Shown one piece after another: positions 7,306 through 16,800 of a stretch of 64,000 bases of DNA. The notes under the pieces were generated by a model. The model saw only the letters and a program-made list of their open reading frames with translations, had not been told where the DNA came from and did not search any database. Origin of the DNA: CAYXTW01 sp964452645 (GTDB lineage Bacteria; Zixibacteria; MSB-5A5; GN15; PGXB01); the NCBI GenBank assembly GCA_964452645.1, contig CAYVMO010000008.1, positions 58,788 to 122,787 on the forward strand, given 5' to 3'. Each line of letters begins with the position of its first letter. The first letter of the stretch is position 1. Position numbers and translations under genes: made by a program.

Positions 7306-8829
7306 TTAAAATTCTACTCGTAAATTCACTATAGCGTTAAATCCGCCCCAAATATTATTTTTCCCGCTGGAATTGTCCGAATTATCGGGTGGCCCGGGCG
7401 ACAGCGACGATGTCTCCGCTTCTTTTTTGGATTTCTTTACCGACAATGGCAGCCATTGGGAAATATCAAACTCCATTATAAAATGGCTGTATCGAAAAGC
7501 AGGCTTTATCGACAAACATATCAAATCGGCGCGGATGATATCCAATTTTCCGCTTTTAAGGTCCTCGATCCCGATTCCAAACAGCGATTTCGGTTTCCAC
7601 GTGGCATAACTCATTTCAGGCTTTAAATAAAGATAGTCCAGCAAGACATCCATGTGCAATCGGCGGGAATCGGCAATTTTTTCAGTAATGGTGGTCAGTT
7701 TCCAATCGGCCTTGGCGACACCTATGAAATGCCGTCTCTCTCCAAGGAATTGAAGCAGGCCATCGACAAACGGCCAGGCCTTAACCACTCCTTGCAGTCT
7801 ACCTTCACCATGTCCGTTCCGGAATTTCAACCTCCAGCTTTTGTAGTTGAATCCCAATGACCATATATCGACATCCGCTTCGACTACACCAAAATACGCA
7901 AACTGTTGTCCGCCGTTAAACATTCTTAGACGATTATGAATTCCCGATTGATGATATGTGATTTCCGCCGACCAATCGGTATGAGTCTGATATCTTGCGG
8001 ATATCCGGCTGTCATAACAGAGACCATCAATGACACCCAGATAGGTGCCGGAAGGTGATTCGCCGGTTTCCGGGGTTCGCGGCCGGAAATCATACTCTTT
8101 TATGACCGATTCGATATTAATGCTTTCCAATAAAGATAATTCCGCCGTAAATTCGTTGATCCAGGCCGGGGCCAACCAGTTCAATTTGCCGCCTTCGCGT
8201 TCGAGTCTGCCGTCATTTCGGTAGGTGTAGAAGAGTTCGCTGAATGACGGAAGGGGATAGGCGTTGCTGCGTTTAAATCCGACACATATATTTTGCAGTG
8301 GACGGAGCCGGATTCCGGCCGAGTACTCCTGCCTGTCGGCGCTGATATAGCGCCAGCCCAGTGAGGTCGAGAGCATATCCGCAAAAGCCGAAACCGAAGC
8401 GGCCGACTGGATGTACTGCTCCTGAAAGAATATCCGTCCCGATAGCTGACCGTTTCGGGCATCGCCGATGTCCGATGATGAAAGCGCGTTTTTATCGTAT
8501 CCCCAGCGCAGATCTCCGTCAGGCCGCGAATGCGCGACATCAAGACTCATCTTTAAACCGGAATTTTCGGTCGTAAAGTGCGCTCTTTCGTACGACTCAC
8601 CCATCCGCCAGCGATTTTGGGTTCCCTCGGAAAAAACGGTCGTGGTTCGATAACTGATTCCGGTATAATCAACTCCCGCATGAATGCTACCCGACAGCAA
8701 AACGAGAAAGCTGAGCAGAATAAAATTCACCGTCAGGTGCAGCCGAAAATTTTTATTCGACTGCACCTTCGGTAAATTATAGCCGGAATTTTTACGTAAA
8801 TCCGATCTCAAAAGAAATCCTCTCAGCAT
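7306..8829 (-). CDS. Predicted outer-membrane beta-barrel protein
   Basis: A 507-residue protein with a late signal sequence (hydrophobic run at residues ~32-51, ending SIHAG), preceded by ~30 charged residues, so the true start may lie further in. The rest alternates polar and aromatic residues in short strands typical of outer-membrane barrels, and the chain ends in Phe after VNLRVE, as barrel proteins often do. A low-complexity Ser/Pro/Asn-rich loop lies at ~465-490. No family was recognised. It follows the lipoprotein gene at 8868-10253 by 38 bases and is probably cotranscribed, so the two may form an envelope pair. Confidence 0.6.
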   Translation of the reverse strand: MLRGFLLRSDLRKNSGYNLPKVQSNKNFRLHLTVNFILLSFLVLLSGSIHAGVDYTGISYRTTTVFSEGTQNRWRMGESYERAHFTTENSGLKMSLDVAHSRPDGDLRWGYDKNALSSSDIGDARNGQLSGRIFFQEQYIQSAASVSAFADMLSTSLGWRYISADRQEYSAGIRLRPLQNICVGFKRSNAYPLPSFSELFYTYRNDGRLEREGGKLNWLAPAWINEFTAELSLLESINIESVIKEYDFRPRTPETGESPSGTYLGVIDGLCYDSRISARYQTHTDWSAEITYHQSGIHNRLRMFNGGQQFAYFGVVEADVDIWSLGFNYKSWRLKFRNGHGEGRLQGVVKAWPFVDGLLQFLGERRHFIGVAKADWKLTTITEKIADSRRLHMDVLLDYLYLKPEMSYATWKPKSLFGIGIEDLKSGKLDIIRADLICLSIKPAFRYSHFIMEFDISQWLPLSVKKSKKEAETSSLSPGPPDNSDNSSGKNNIWGGFNAIVNLRVEF

Positions 8830-8867
8830 TATAAAACAGGACCGAATTAATAATAATAATTACCATC

Positions 8868-10253
8868 TCAGAAGTGAATCGTATCGCAGATTGATTTCTG
8901 CCAGTCGGTGCCGTCGCCATAGATTAAATCTTTCAAATGGATTCCTGACATACCGGGCAGAAGGCCGTTAAAAGTGGCGTCCGGCCATGTCCACTCGGCG
9001 AACGAATTGGCATCCCAGGTAAAACATACTCCGACATCACTGTCAATCTCTTCCAGGGTCAGTGTATAGTCGGGCAGCTTATCCTTGGGATTCCCCATCG
9101 GATTATCAAAAAACATTTTGAGATCGACGGTCAGGACGGTGTCCTTGTCGTTAATTCTGACATCGATATCCTTCGGATTGACCAGGTAATCATAATAATA
9201 ATTCAGGGTGTCCTTAAATTGGGTTAAATCGGCGGCACCCCCGCTCGGGATTTCAATCAATTCATGAGTCTGGTTGGTCCCGATCTCCGCTATCAGATAA
9301 TCGGCGGCATCAATCAGGGCGTCTTTTGCCGATATTATTCGCGCTTTCGCAGTCGACATGTGATTTGCCCCGACACCGGCCGGTTTCAGGTCCAGAAACG
9401 TGGAAGTTTGATTCAACGCATCTTCCACGCCGGCAATCGATATGGGGCTGAAATCGAGATCACGAGCGCAAAAGATATGCAGGGCAGCTTCGGCGGCGTA
9501 AGCGACCGCCAGAAAAACGCTGAAATCGGTTCGATCCAGTACAATTGAATCGGCCCCGCTGTTACCCTGCATTTCCGGGGTAATCGTGAAAGTATAGTCG
9601 GCGACACCTAAAATAGTCGCCAGGCGTCCACGGGCGGTGACGATTTTCGGCAGCAGTTGTGTTTCGAGATTATTCTGAATTTCCCCGATAGTCGGGTCGG
9701 TGGCCGCCTCCGAGACAATACCGTAATCAAGGGTAACCAGAGACGGTAAGGCATCGATGAATCCGCCGACATGCAGTGGAATCGCATCGGGTGCTAATGG
9801 GCCCCCGATATCGATCAGCGGCAGCATGCTCAGCGGCTTGGGTGGGCCCGAATTGGCTTCAATTGTGTCGACCATATATTTGATGCGGTCAATCAGGTCG
9901 TTCAACTCCGGATCGGCCAGATAGAGCAGCAGGCCGGTAAAGCCGGCGCCAAATTGGGCATCGAGATTCGTGGGGCAGAGAGCCACCGCTTCATTGTACA
10001 AATTATAGACGCCGGTAAAATCAATGTCGCGCGGTCTGAATGACGAATCGGCGTTTTCCAATGTCTGGTTAATGACCACATCCATTTGATTCGCCAGTGA
10101 ATCATTGGCCTGAGCGACCAGGTTCGCCGCCCTGGTGCAGTCGGATTCCGTTCCGTTTGTCCCGTTGTTCTTTTCTCCACAACCCGATCCCAACCACAAT
10201 AAAACCATAATCGTACATATGGCGGGAAGAAGAGATTTTCTGACGGTTCGCAT
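8868..10253 (-). CDS. Predicted lipoprotein, helical repeat-like
   Basis: A 461-residue lipoprotein: signal peptide of about 24 residues with lipobox LGSGC and Cys25 as the lipidated residue. The mature part starts with a TPR-like helical stretch (YNLYNEAVALCPTNLDAQFGAGF near residue 85-110) and continues mostly helical, ending with an aspartate-rich region. The family is not recognised; exported lipoproteins of this shape are frequent in FCB genomes. A strong GGAGG ribosome site lies just before the ATG. It is the first gene of a two-gene unit with the outer-membrane barrel. Confidence 0.6.
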   Translation of the reverse strand: MRTVRKSLLPAICTIMVLLWLGSGCGEKNNGTNGTESDCTRAANLVAQANDSLANQMDVVINQTLENADSSFRPRDIDFTGVYNLYNEAVALCPTNLDAQFGAGFTGLLLYLADPELNDLIDRIKYMVDTIEANSGPPKPLSMLPLIDIGGPLAPDAIPLHVGGFIDALPSLVTLDYGIVSEAATDPTIGEIQNNLETQLLPKIVTARGRLATILGVADYTFTITPEMQGNSGADSIVLDRTDFSVFLAVAYAAEAALHIFCARDLDFSPISIAGVEDALNQTSTFLDLKPAGVGANHMSTAKARIISAKDALIDAADYLIAEIGTNQTHELIEIPSGGAADLTQFKDTLNYYYDYLVNPKDIDVRINDKDTVLTVDLKMFFDNPMGNPKDKLPDYTLTLEEIDSDVGVCFTWDANSFAEWTWPDATFNGLLPGMSGIHLKDLIYGDGTDWQKSICDTIHF

Positions 10254-10500
10254 TGTTTCCTCCGTGATAAATGTTTCGGTGTTTATTATTTCAATTTCGA
10301 TTTTTCCATATCAAATATTATTGATAAAATTAATACGAAAGGATACAAAAAAAATCAGAAAAAGCCAGCTTATTCTGTCGACTTCTGTGTTGACAAGGTT
10401 TATTGAAAAACGGACATTTGTCTGAAATTTATTCGAGGGTCGATGAGTGCAGAAAATTAAACAGGAATAATAAAAATAAATTCAACAAGGGTAGTTATAT

Positions 10501-13500
10501 ATGTACAAGAAGCCGATTTTTTGGATTATATTTTTTCTGATTTGTGCCGGCGCTACGATTTTTTCAATAAAATATTTTTCAAGCGCCTTTCCTCTGGTCA
10601 GCCTGGACCTGAGGATGGATCGTCAAACCGCCCTCCAAAAGGCACGCGAATCCGCCTATGAACATAATTGGGGGCCGGACAATTTTCAGGAAGCAGCCTC
10701 GTTCGGCGTCGATGAAGAAGCGCAGGTTTTTGTCGAACTTGAGGGGGGCGGGACGGAAGTTTTCAGGAAAATGCTGACAGAGCGTCCCTACTCGCCATAC
10801 TCATGGTCGGTCCGGCATTTCAGGGAAGGTGAAACCAACGAGACTCTTATTCGCTTTACTCCCGAAGGAACGCCTTACGGTTTTAAAGAAAAATTGCCCG
10901 AGGATGAACCGGGTGACAGCCTCACGGACGATTCGGCTTTGATTATCGCCGAATCGGTTGCCCATGAAAAGTGGGGCATCGATTTTACCGCCTATGAGTT
11001 GATCGAGCAGTCGCAGGAGGTCCGGCCCGGCGGACGAATCGATCACACGCTGGTGTATGAAATGATCCGCAAAAAATTAGGAGAAGGCCGCTATCGGATG
11101 CGATTGGTCGTTTCGGGTAATAAATTGACCGAATTGACTCATTTCATAAAGGTCCCGGAAGCCTTTACACGACGCTATGAAGAGATGCGTTCGGCTAATG
11201 ATACGATTGCCGGAGTATCCGTCATGGCCATGATAATCGTGTATATCATCGGTGGATGCATCATTGGATTGTTTTTTCTGCTTAAACAGCATTTTGTCCT
11301 CTGGCGTAAACCGCTTTTCTGGGGATTCCTGGTTGCATTCATGCAGGTTCTGGCCAGTATCAACGAATGGCCGCTGGCCTGGATGACGTATGATACGGCC
11401 TTGTCGGCACAGGGATTTCTATTAAGACAGATAGCCACATTGGTTCTTATATTTCTGGGGATGGGCTCGCTTTTTTCTCTGAGTTTTATGGCCGCGGAAA
11501 GTCTGACGCGCAAGGCATTTCCCCATCATATCCGATTCTGGAATATATGGTCGACCGACGTTGCCGCGTCAACCCCGGTGCTGGGTCGAACGGTCGGCGG
11601 TTATCTGCTGGTGAGTCTGTTTCTGGCTTTCGATGTTGCCATCTACCTGATTGCTTCGAAAGTCCTGGGCTGGTGGTCACCATCAGAAGCGTTATTCGAA
11701 CCGGACATTTTGGCCACGTACTTTCCCTGGCTTTCATCGATCGCCAATTCTTTTCAGGCCGGATTTTTCGAGGAATGTCTCTTTCGTGCCGTGCCCATTG
11801 CCGGTGCGGCGCTTATAGGAAATAAATTCGGACATCGAAAAGCATGGATAATCGGGGCTTTCGTTATTCAAGCGTTGATTTTCGGTTCCGGACACGCCAA
11901 TTATCCGCAGCAGCCGTCATACGCCCGCCTCGTTGAACTGATTATCCCGTCCATCGGATTTGGCCTTGTCTATTTGACCTGGGGGCTTCTGCCGGCCATC
12001 ATTATGCACTTTTCCGTCGATGTCGTCTGGTTCGCACTGCCGTTTTTCGTATCTTCGGCGCCCGGAATCTGGGTCGATCAGGTAATAGTCATAGTCTTGG
12101 CGCTTATTCCTCTCTGGATCGTTTTGGGGGCCAGATTGCGGCGAAAGGCCTGGAGTGTGCTTAGGAATGAGTCTTTCAATCGAAGCTGGCAACCCCCGGT
12201 CGTAACCGAAAAGGAGGAGGAAGTTGAAGAAACGCAGGAAATCCCGAAAATCGGATCCGGGACAATCAAGATTTTGCCAATCGTCGGCATCCTGGCGTTG
12301 ATTGTCTGGATTTTGACCGCGAATTTTAAACAATACGCACCGGATATGCCGGTCGGCCGCGGTGATGCGATGGAACTGGCGGCAAAAACCATGTCCGAGC
12401 GCGGCATAGAACTAACCGATTCCTGGGATCAGCTATGCTGTATTGAGTCTCCTCTCGATGATGACGACCGCTTTATATGGCAAACAGCCGATGAAAAGAG
12501 TTATACCGCCCTGATGGGCACATATATATCGCCTCCATTTTGGCGAGTACGATATGTTCAATTCGAGGGCGATGTCGCAGAACGCGCCGAGGAATATCAG
12601 TTATACATTTCGCCTAATAACAAGGTCGTCAGATTTCGGCATCAACTGCCAGAGGCAAGAGCCGGGGCGAGTTTAACCGAAGAAGAGGCGCGGCCGATAG
12701 CGGATTCGGTTCTGAGAGAGAAATATAATTGGGAACCGCAACAACTTAAGGAAATCTCAGCGTCGCCCTCCAAATTGCCGAATCGTACCGATTGGATTTT
12801 TACGTTCGCCGACACGATTAATTACAAACTTGAGGAGGGTGAAGCGCGCCTTGCAGTCGAGATCGCCGGTGATACGGTCGTCGATTCATATCGATTTATT
12901 CATATCCCCGAGAATTGGACCCGAAACGAACGCAATAAAGAAAATATCAGCCAGATAATACAGATTTTCCGCAGTCTGACCATGGTGATGCTGTTTTTAG
13001 CCGGTATGGTTGGTGCCGTCTATAGCTGGAGTCGCCGACGATTTTCCGCCGGGACTTTTTTGACTTTTCTGCTTTTACTTTATGGCGTTTATATCGTAAG
13101 GGCCATAAACAGCTGGCCATGCACGCTGGCCGATTTCACCACCAGCGAACCGTATATGCATCAAATGTTATTACTGGTTGTTTTACCTTTGGTCGTGCTG
13201 CTTCTGATATCAGTCGGCCCGTCCCTGGTTTTGGGTTTCATTCAAAAGTGGAAAAATAAGGTTTTGCCATCCAGCAAATCCACGACCATCCTGATTGGCT
13301 TGTCGGTCGGCGCTATAATTGCCGGTCTGATGACACTGGTTTCCGCACTTTTTGAGCCGTCCTTGGAACCGGTCTGGGCCAAATACAGCACGCTCGGCAA
13401 TTATCTGCCGATTGTGGCCGGTGGTTTCGGGCCGATTACCGCTTTCCTGATGCGAACCATTATGATTCTTTTCATGCTCACCGCGGTCGATCGCTTTACC

Positions 13501-13827
13501 AATCGATGGACAAAACGAAAAACACTTTTTACCTTTTTACTGATTCTGGCGGTTCTGGTAACGATCGGCTCGGATTTCGACAGCATTCTTTTCTGGTTGC
13601 TTTCCGGTTTGTTCGCGGGGATAATCTATCTTCTGGCCTATCGCTTCGTATTTCGTTATTTGCCCGCCGCAATTCCGATTACAATCGGCTTGATACTGAT
13701 TCTCGAACAAGTAAAAACGTGCGTGTATAATGCCTATCCGACCGCCATAATCGGCGCGATATTCGCGATGATCTTAATCGGTCTGCTGGCTTATTTCTGG
13801 TTTATAAAACTGCGAAAAGAGGATTAA
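10501..13827 (+). CDS. Large duplicated CPBP intramembrane protease with PepSY-like domains
   Basis: At 1108 residues this is far longer than ordinary CPBP (type II CAAX-like) proteases of 200-300. The N-terminal membrane segment (6-28) is followed by a PepSY-like extracytoplasmic region (~35-230), then a multi-spanning CPBP core. The catalytic residues are all visible: Glu424-Glu425 and Arg429 in FFEECLFRA, His465 in FGSGH, and His503 with Asp507 in HFSVD. From about residue 590 the plan repeats: membrane segment, PepSY-like region (SLTEEEARPIADSVLREKY against SLTDDSALIIAESVAHEKW), a matching IPENWTR/VPEAFTR boundary, and more membrane segments. The second half lacks the EExxxR motif. Substrate is unknown. 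The gene stands alone. Confidence 0.85.
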   Translation: MYKKPIFWIIFFLICAGATIFSIKYFSSAFPLVSLDLRMDRQTALQKARESAYEHNWGPDNFQEAASFGVDEEAQVFVELEGGGTEVFRKMLTERPYSPYSWSVRHFREGETNETLIRFTPEGTPYGFKEKLPEDEPGDSLTDDSALIIAESVAHEKWGIDFTAYELIEQSQEVRPGGRIDHTLVYEMIRKKLGEGRYRMRLVVSGNKLTELTHFIKVPEAFTRRYEEMRSANDTIAGVSVMAMIIVYIIGGCIIGLFFLLKQHFVLWRKPLFWGFLVAFMQVLASINEWPLAWMTYDTALSAQGFLLRQIATLVLIFLGMGSLFSLSFMAAESLTRKAFPHHIRFWNIWSTDVAASTPVLGRTVGGYLLVSLFLAFDVAIYLIASKVLGWWSPSEALFEPDILATYFPWLSSIANSFQAGFFEECLFRAVPIAGAALIGNKFGHRKAWIIGAFVIQALIFGSGHANYPQQPSYARLVELIIPSIGFGLVYLTWGLLPAIIMHFSVDVVWFALPFFVSSAPGIWVDQVIVIVLALIPLWIVLGARLRRKAWSVLRNESFNRSWQPPVVTEKEEEVEETQEIPKIGSGTIKILPIVGILALIVWILTANFKQYAPDMPVGRGDAMELAAKTMSERGIELTDSWDQLCCIESPLDDDDRFIWQTADEKSYTALMGTYISPPFWRVRYVQFEGDVAERAEEYQLYISPNNKVVRFRHQLPEARAGASLTEEEARPIADSVLREKYNWEPQQLKEISASPSKLPNRTDWIFTFADTINYKLEEGEARLAVEIAGDTVVDSYRFIHIPENWTRNERNKENISQIIQIFRSLTMVMLFLAGMVGAVYSWSRRRFSAGTFLTFLLLLYGVYIVRAINSWPCTLADFTTSEPYMHQMLLLVVLPLVVLLLISVGPSLVLGFIQKWKNKVLPSSKSTTILIGLSVGAIIAGLMTLVSALFEPSLEPVWAKYSTLGNYLPIVAGGFGPITAFLMRTIMILFMLTAVDRFTNRWTKRKTLFTFLLILAVLVTIGSDFDSILFWLLSGLFAGIIYLLAYRFVFRYLPAAIPITIGLILILEQVKTCVYNAYPTAIIGAIFAMILIGLLAYFWFIKLRKED

Positions 13828-13870
13828 ATATTAAGATAGAAGAGAATAGATTGACAAAAATTCCCGCAGC

Positions 13871-14119
13871 TTACCAGGCGGTCCGTTCCAGCGCCTTTAC
13901 TATGGAATCATAAGTAATCGATTTGCCGGTGCTGTTACCGGGCTTGAGAAGCTGTGCCGTCAAGTCATAACCGTCGACGATTATTCTGGGCCGGCCGTTT
14001 TTGGCATCGCGTTCGGTTATTTTAGCCATAATCCCCAGATTCTGAACCGCTTTTCTGACAATTTCGGCAGTTTTCTGGTGGCTGGCATTCTCCCTCGAAT
14101 AAAATATTCCTATTTCCAT
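13871..14119 (-). CDS. Small protein, possibly thioredoxin-like fold, no cysteines
   Basis: An 82-residue protein I do not recognise. The start MEIGIFYSRENASHQKTAE is a strand-loop-helix like small glutaredoxin/thioredoxin folds, but the usual CxxC positions hold Ser and non-cysteine residues. A second strand PRIIVDGYDL fits a cis-proline region poorly. There is a good ribosome site (GGGGAT) and an almost ideal promoter at 14138-14166, which supports a real, well-expressed gene. It converges on the large protease gene, 43 bases away. Function unknown. Confidence 0.6.
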   Translation of the reverse strand: MEIGIFYSRENASHQKTAEIVRKAVQNLGIMAKITERDAKNGRPRIIVDGYDLTAQLLKPGNSTGKSITYDSIVKALERTAW

Positions 14120-14137
14120 ATTATCCCCGCTTTTTAA

Positions 14138-14166
14138 AGAATAGCCGCCTTATTATGACCTGTCAA
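14138..14166 (-). promoter_or_regulatory. Sigma-70-type promoter for the small 13871-14119 gene
   Basis: On the minus strand TTGACA (14161-14166) is followed after exactly 17 bases by TATTCT (14138-14143). The start codon lies 19 bases beyond the -10 box, so the leader is short. Confidence 0.7.
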
Positions 14167-14327
14167 CAAAAACATTTTTAAGCCCCTGCTAAAATCCGGT
14201 AATTTCCGGAGTATTATCTGTGTGTTTACAGCCTAAAATCTTTACCTATTAAACATCGCTGCGGCAATAAATGTTTCGGATTTTATTATTTTTCTTTTAA
14301 TCGAGAGTAAATTGTCGGATATTTACG

Positions 14328-16421
14328 TCATGGACCGGATTCGGCGATTTTTTTCGCCGTTTCATATATTTCATCGGCCTGATGCGGATTCATCTCAATA
14401 ACCCTGTGATATGTCTCCTGGGCCAAATCCAGATATTGTTGTTTGCGTGTGAATGTATATCTGAGTTGATAATAAACGCCAAGCGCCAGGCAAACCGAAA
14501 AATCGTGCGGATATAGCGTGCACGCCCTCTTTAGCATCATTCCGGCTTTATCGACTTCACCGACAAAGCGGTAGACCTCACCCAGCCCCTGAAGCCCCAG
14601 TTTGCTGTCGGGATGCTTGGTCCAGAAACGTTCCAGATAGTACTGAGCGCTGTCGAACACCTTGTTGTCCAGAAAAGATCGCCCCATCTCAAAATCGGTC
14701 GGCTTATACGAAGCAGCCTCGCTGCTGCCGGTCTGCTCGCTGATTCGGACCAGGACATACTGAAAATCGCGAATCCAGAAATCCGTTACCGGCCGGGCAT
14801 TATCAAGCGACGGAAATTTTTCGACGATGTCGGCTGACCTGTCGATTTCAACGATAAGATGAGTAATCGGATATTTACTGAAAAAACTGCTGTCCTGATC
14901 GGTGATGCCGGAGCCGTATATTAAGCCGCCGAGTTTGTTTTCCAGAAGCAGTGTCGGCGCCAGCGGGCCGCAGATAACGGCATCTTCTCCCAATACCTGG
15001 CCCAATTCACTGCCGGCCTCTTTTATATTAAATGACTTCTGCTTTTGCCATTTGACATAATCGGTCTCGAAATTCCAGAGCGCGAAGGCGACTATGAAAG
15101 CAATCAGAACGATTTTAAAATTTCTGCGGAAGATCAGGCTTATAAAATTGAACCGCATTTCGATTAGCGTAATGACAAAGGCCGCCGGAGCTGAAAACCA
15201 GACCAGCTTCTTATGAAGCGCTTTAAAATAATCGTCATAAAATATATTAAAAAGGAGTTGCTCGAATAGAATCCAGAACAAAAAGAACAGGACTATATAA
15301 AATAAATATTTTCTTTTTGAAGATTTTTCGTATGTAATCGAAGCGGTATCCGAAAAAACGAAAGCGGCCAATCCGGCCAGCGGAAAGAAAAACATATAGA
15401 CATATCTTAACGGCCTGTAATTTTCCGGCATAAAAAGCAACTGACCGACCGCAAACCAGATCAACAAAAACAGAATCGGAATATTTTCCCGGAGTTTTTC
15501 TTTGGAAAAAGAATAAAGGATATAAATCAGGGCAAAAAATCCGGCCAGACCGGCCGCCGGTGCGTTAAAGTAAAAGCGCGTATCATTGCCGAAACTGATT
15601 AACTTCTCAAGGAATGTTATGGGCGATTTCAGCGCATCCGGCAGGCCGTACTGCCCGACTGTCTGGGCCGCATAATAGCCAAACAATGAATTCAACCGGC
15701 CGCCATAGGCAATCACTACCCAGACGATCGTGGTCACCACCGTCGAGCCGATTAAAATGATTATATCTTTATATCGCCCCGGTTTGTTTTCGTACCATAT
15801 ACAAAAGAAAATCGGCAAAATTATAAGAAATCCGAAAACTTTCCCGGCCATGGCCGAAATAGCAACCAGAAAACCCAGTAATATTGTGCCCCATAATCGA
15901 TGGCGGTAATAAACGAACACAAAAAAGATTAAAGTGATTATCAATATCATTCCGTTTTCGGTGTACGGCAGTTTACCGTAAACGAGCAAGACTTTATTGA
16001 ACATCAAAAGAAACAACGCCAGTAGAAGACCGCCGGGATTCGTGAATTTCCTTAATGTCCACAGAAAAAAGAAAATGGATAAAAGCGAAACAATCACACC
16101 GGCCAGATTGGCCGTATATCGGGAAATATCGAAAATAAGAAACAACATATAACATAAACCCGACATCAATGTCACTTCAAAAACGCGCCAGCGGCCGGCA
16201 TCGTACGGCTCCCATTTATCGAAGAGAATCTTGCTGCGGGCGAAGTAGCAGTAATGATCCGGGTCGGTCGAAAGCGATTGCCCGTGCCCGGCGAAGTACA
16301 GCGGCGGGTCGGCATCGAGATCGGCAAAACGCAGATAAATCCCGGCTGCTGTGACCAGAATAATCGCCACCCAGACAATTATCCGCCAGTTGATGTTTTT
16401 TAATTTCGCCGTTGCCATCAA
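14328..16421 (-). CDS. GT-C type membrane glycosyltransferase-like protein with TPR tail
   Basis: A 697-residue polytopic protein. The first ~480 residues carry about a dozen hydrophobic segments with the layout of PMT/ArnT-like GT-C transferases, which move sugars from lipid-phosphate carriers on the outer face of the inner membrane. An early loop has the acidic/aromatic stretch STDPDHYCYFARS, like the catalytic-loop region of this clan. Then comes an ~80-residue soluble region, and residues ~565-697 form TPR-like repeats (DSAQYYLERFWTKHPDSKL, GEVDKAGMMLKRACTLYP). The acceptor is unknown. It stands alone on this strand between intergenic repeats. Oligosaccharyl or O-mannosyl transfer are both possible. 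Confidence 0.65.
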   Translation of the reverse strand: MMATAKLKNINWRIIVWVAIILVTAAGIYLRFADLDADPPLYFAGHGQSLSTDPDHYCYFARSKILFDKWEPYDAGRWRVFEVTLMSGLCYMLFLIFDISRYTANLAGVIVSLLSIFFFLWTLRKFTNPGGLLLALFLLMFNKVLLVYGKLPYTENGMILIITLIFFVFVYYRHRLWGTILLGFLVAISAMAGKVFGFLIILPIFFCIWYENKPGRYKDIIILIGSTVVTTIVWVVIAYGGRLNSLFGYYAAQTVGQYGLPDALKSPITFLEKLISFGNDTRFYFNAPAAGLAGFFALIYILYSFSKEKLRENIPILFLLIWFAVGQLLFMPENYRPLRYVYMFFFPLAGLAAFVFSDTASITYEKSSKRKYLFYIVLFFLFWILFEQLLFNIFYDDYFKALHKKLVWFSAPAAFVITLIEMRFNFISLIFRRNFKIVLIAFIVAFALWNFETDYVKWQKQKSFNIKEAGSELGQVLGEDAVICGPLAPTLLLENKLGGLIYGSGITDQDSSFFSKYPITHLIVEIDRSADIVEKFPSLDNARPVTDFWIRDFQYVLVRISEQTGSSEAASYKPTDFEMGRSFLDNKVFDSAQYYLERFWTKHPDSKLGLQGLGEVYRFVGEVDKAGMMLKRACTLYPHDFSVCLALGVYYQLRYTFTRKQQYLDLAQETYHRVIEMNPHQADEIYETAKKIAESGP

Positions 16422-16531
16422 ATTGAAGATAAATTCGAAAGTTTATAATGCAAGAATGAATTTGGCCGGGGCCAGATGAACATCGGTTCGCTCGGATATG
16501 TTATTCCACAAATTGTGCAAATGCAAATTCT

Positions 16532-16669
16532 CGTCATTGCGAGCCCTGAGGGGAATATGCAGCATTCCACGAAGGGCGTGGCAATCTCCTCGTAACGAAT
16601 GGAGAGATCGCCACGTCGTCCTCATCTCCCCGTTTTTGACGGGGAGAATTCGGACTCCTCGTGATGACG
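16532..16669. repeat. Intergenic imperfect inverted-repeat element (MITE-like)
   Basis: The outer arms are CGTCATTGCGAG (16532-16543) and CTCGTGATGACG (16658-16669). Internal arms are GTGGCAATCTCC (16578-16589) with GGAGAGATCGCCAC (16601-16614). A further hairpin CCCCGTTTTTGACGGGG sits at 16628-16644. No convincing gene is present. Elements of this type (CGTCATTGCGAG ends) recur in many bacterial genomes. Confidence 0.55.
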
Positions 16670-16711
16670 ATTTGACTTAATTATGCAGCACCACAATTAC
16701 TTATGACAGCG

Positions 16712-16787
16712 CCGGTTCACACCCCTGATAAATCGGGGGCAGGAACCGGGGCAAAAGCAGAAGGCAGGTTTCGGGGAGACCCGCCTT
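16712..16787. repeat. Two degenerate hairpins downstream of selD
   Basis: CCGGTTC (16712-16718) pairs with GAACCGG (16743-16749), with an inner CCCC/GGGG pairing. AAGGCAGGT (16761-16769) pairs with ACCCGCCTT (16779-16787) with one mismatch. The second resembles the GGCAGGTCT...AGACCTGCC hairpin at 37658-37681, so it may be a decayed member of the same REP family. It could also end selD transcription. Confidence 0.4.
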
Positions 16788-16800
16788 ATCGGAAAACATA

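Noticed and set aside
16443..16625. 60-codon frame inside the palindromic element downstream of selD
   Set aside because: Sequence is dominated by inverted repeats and lacks a start context.
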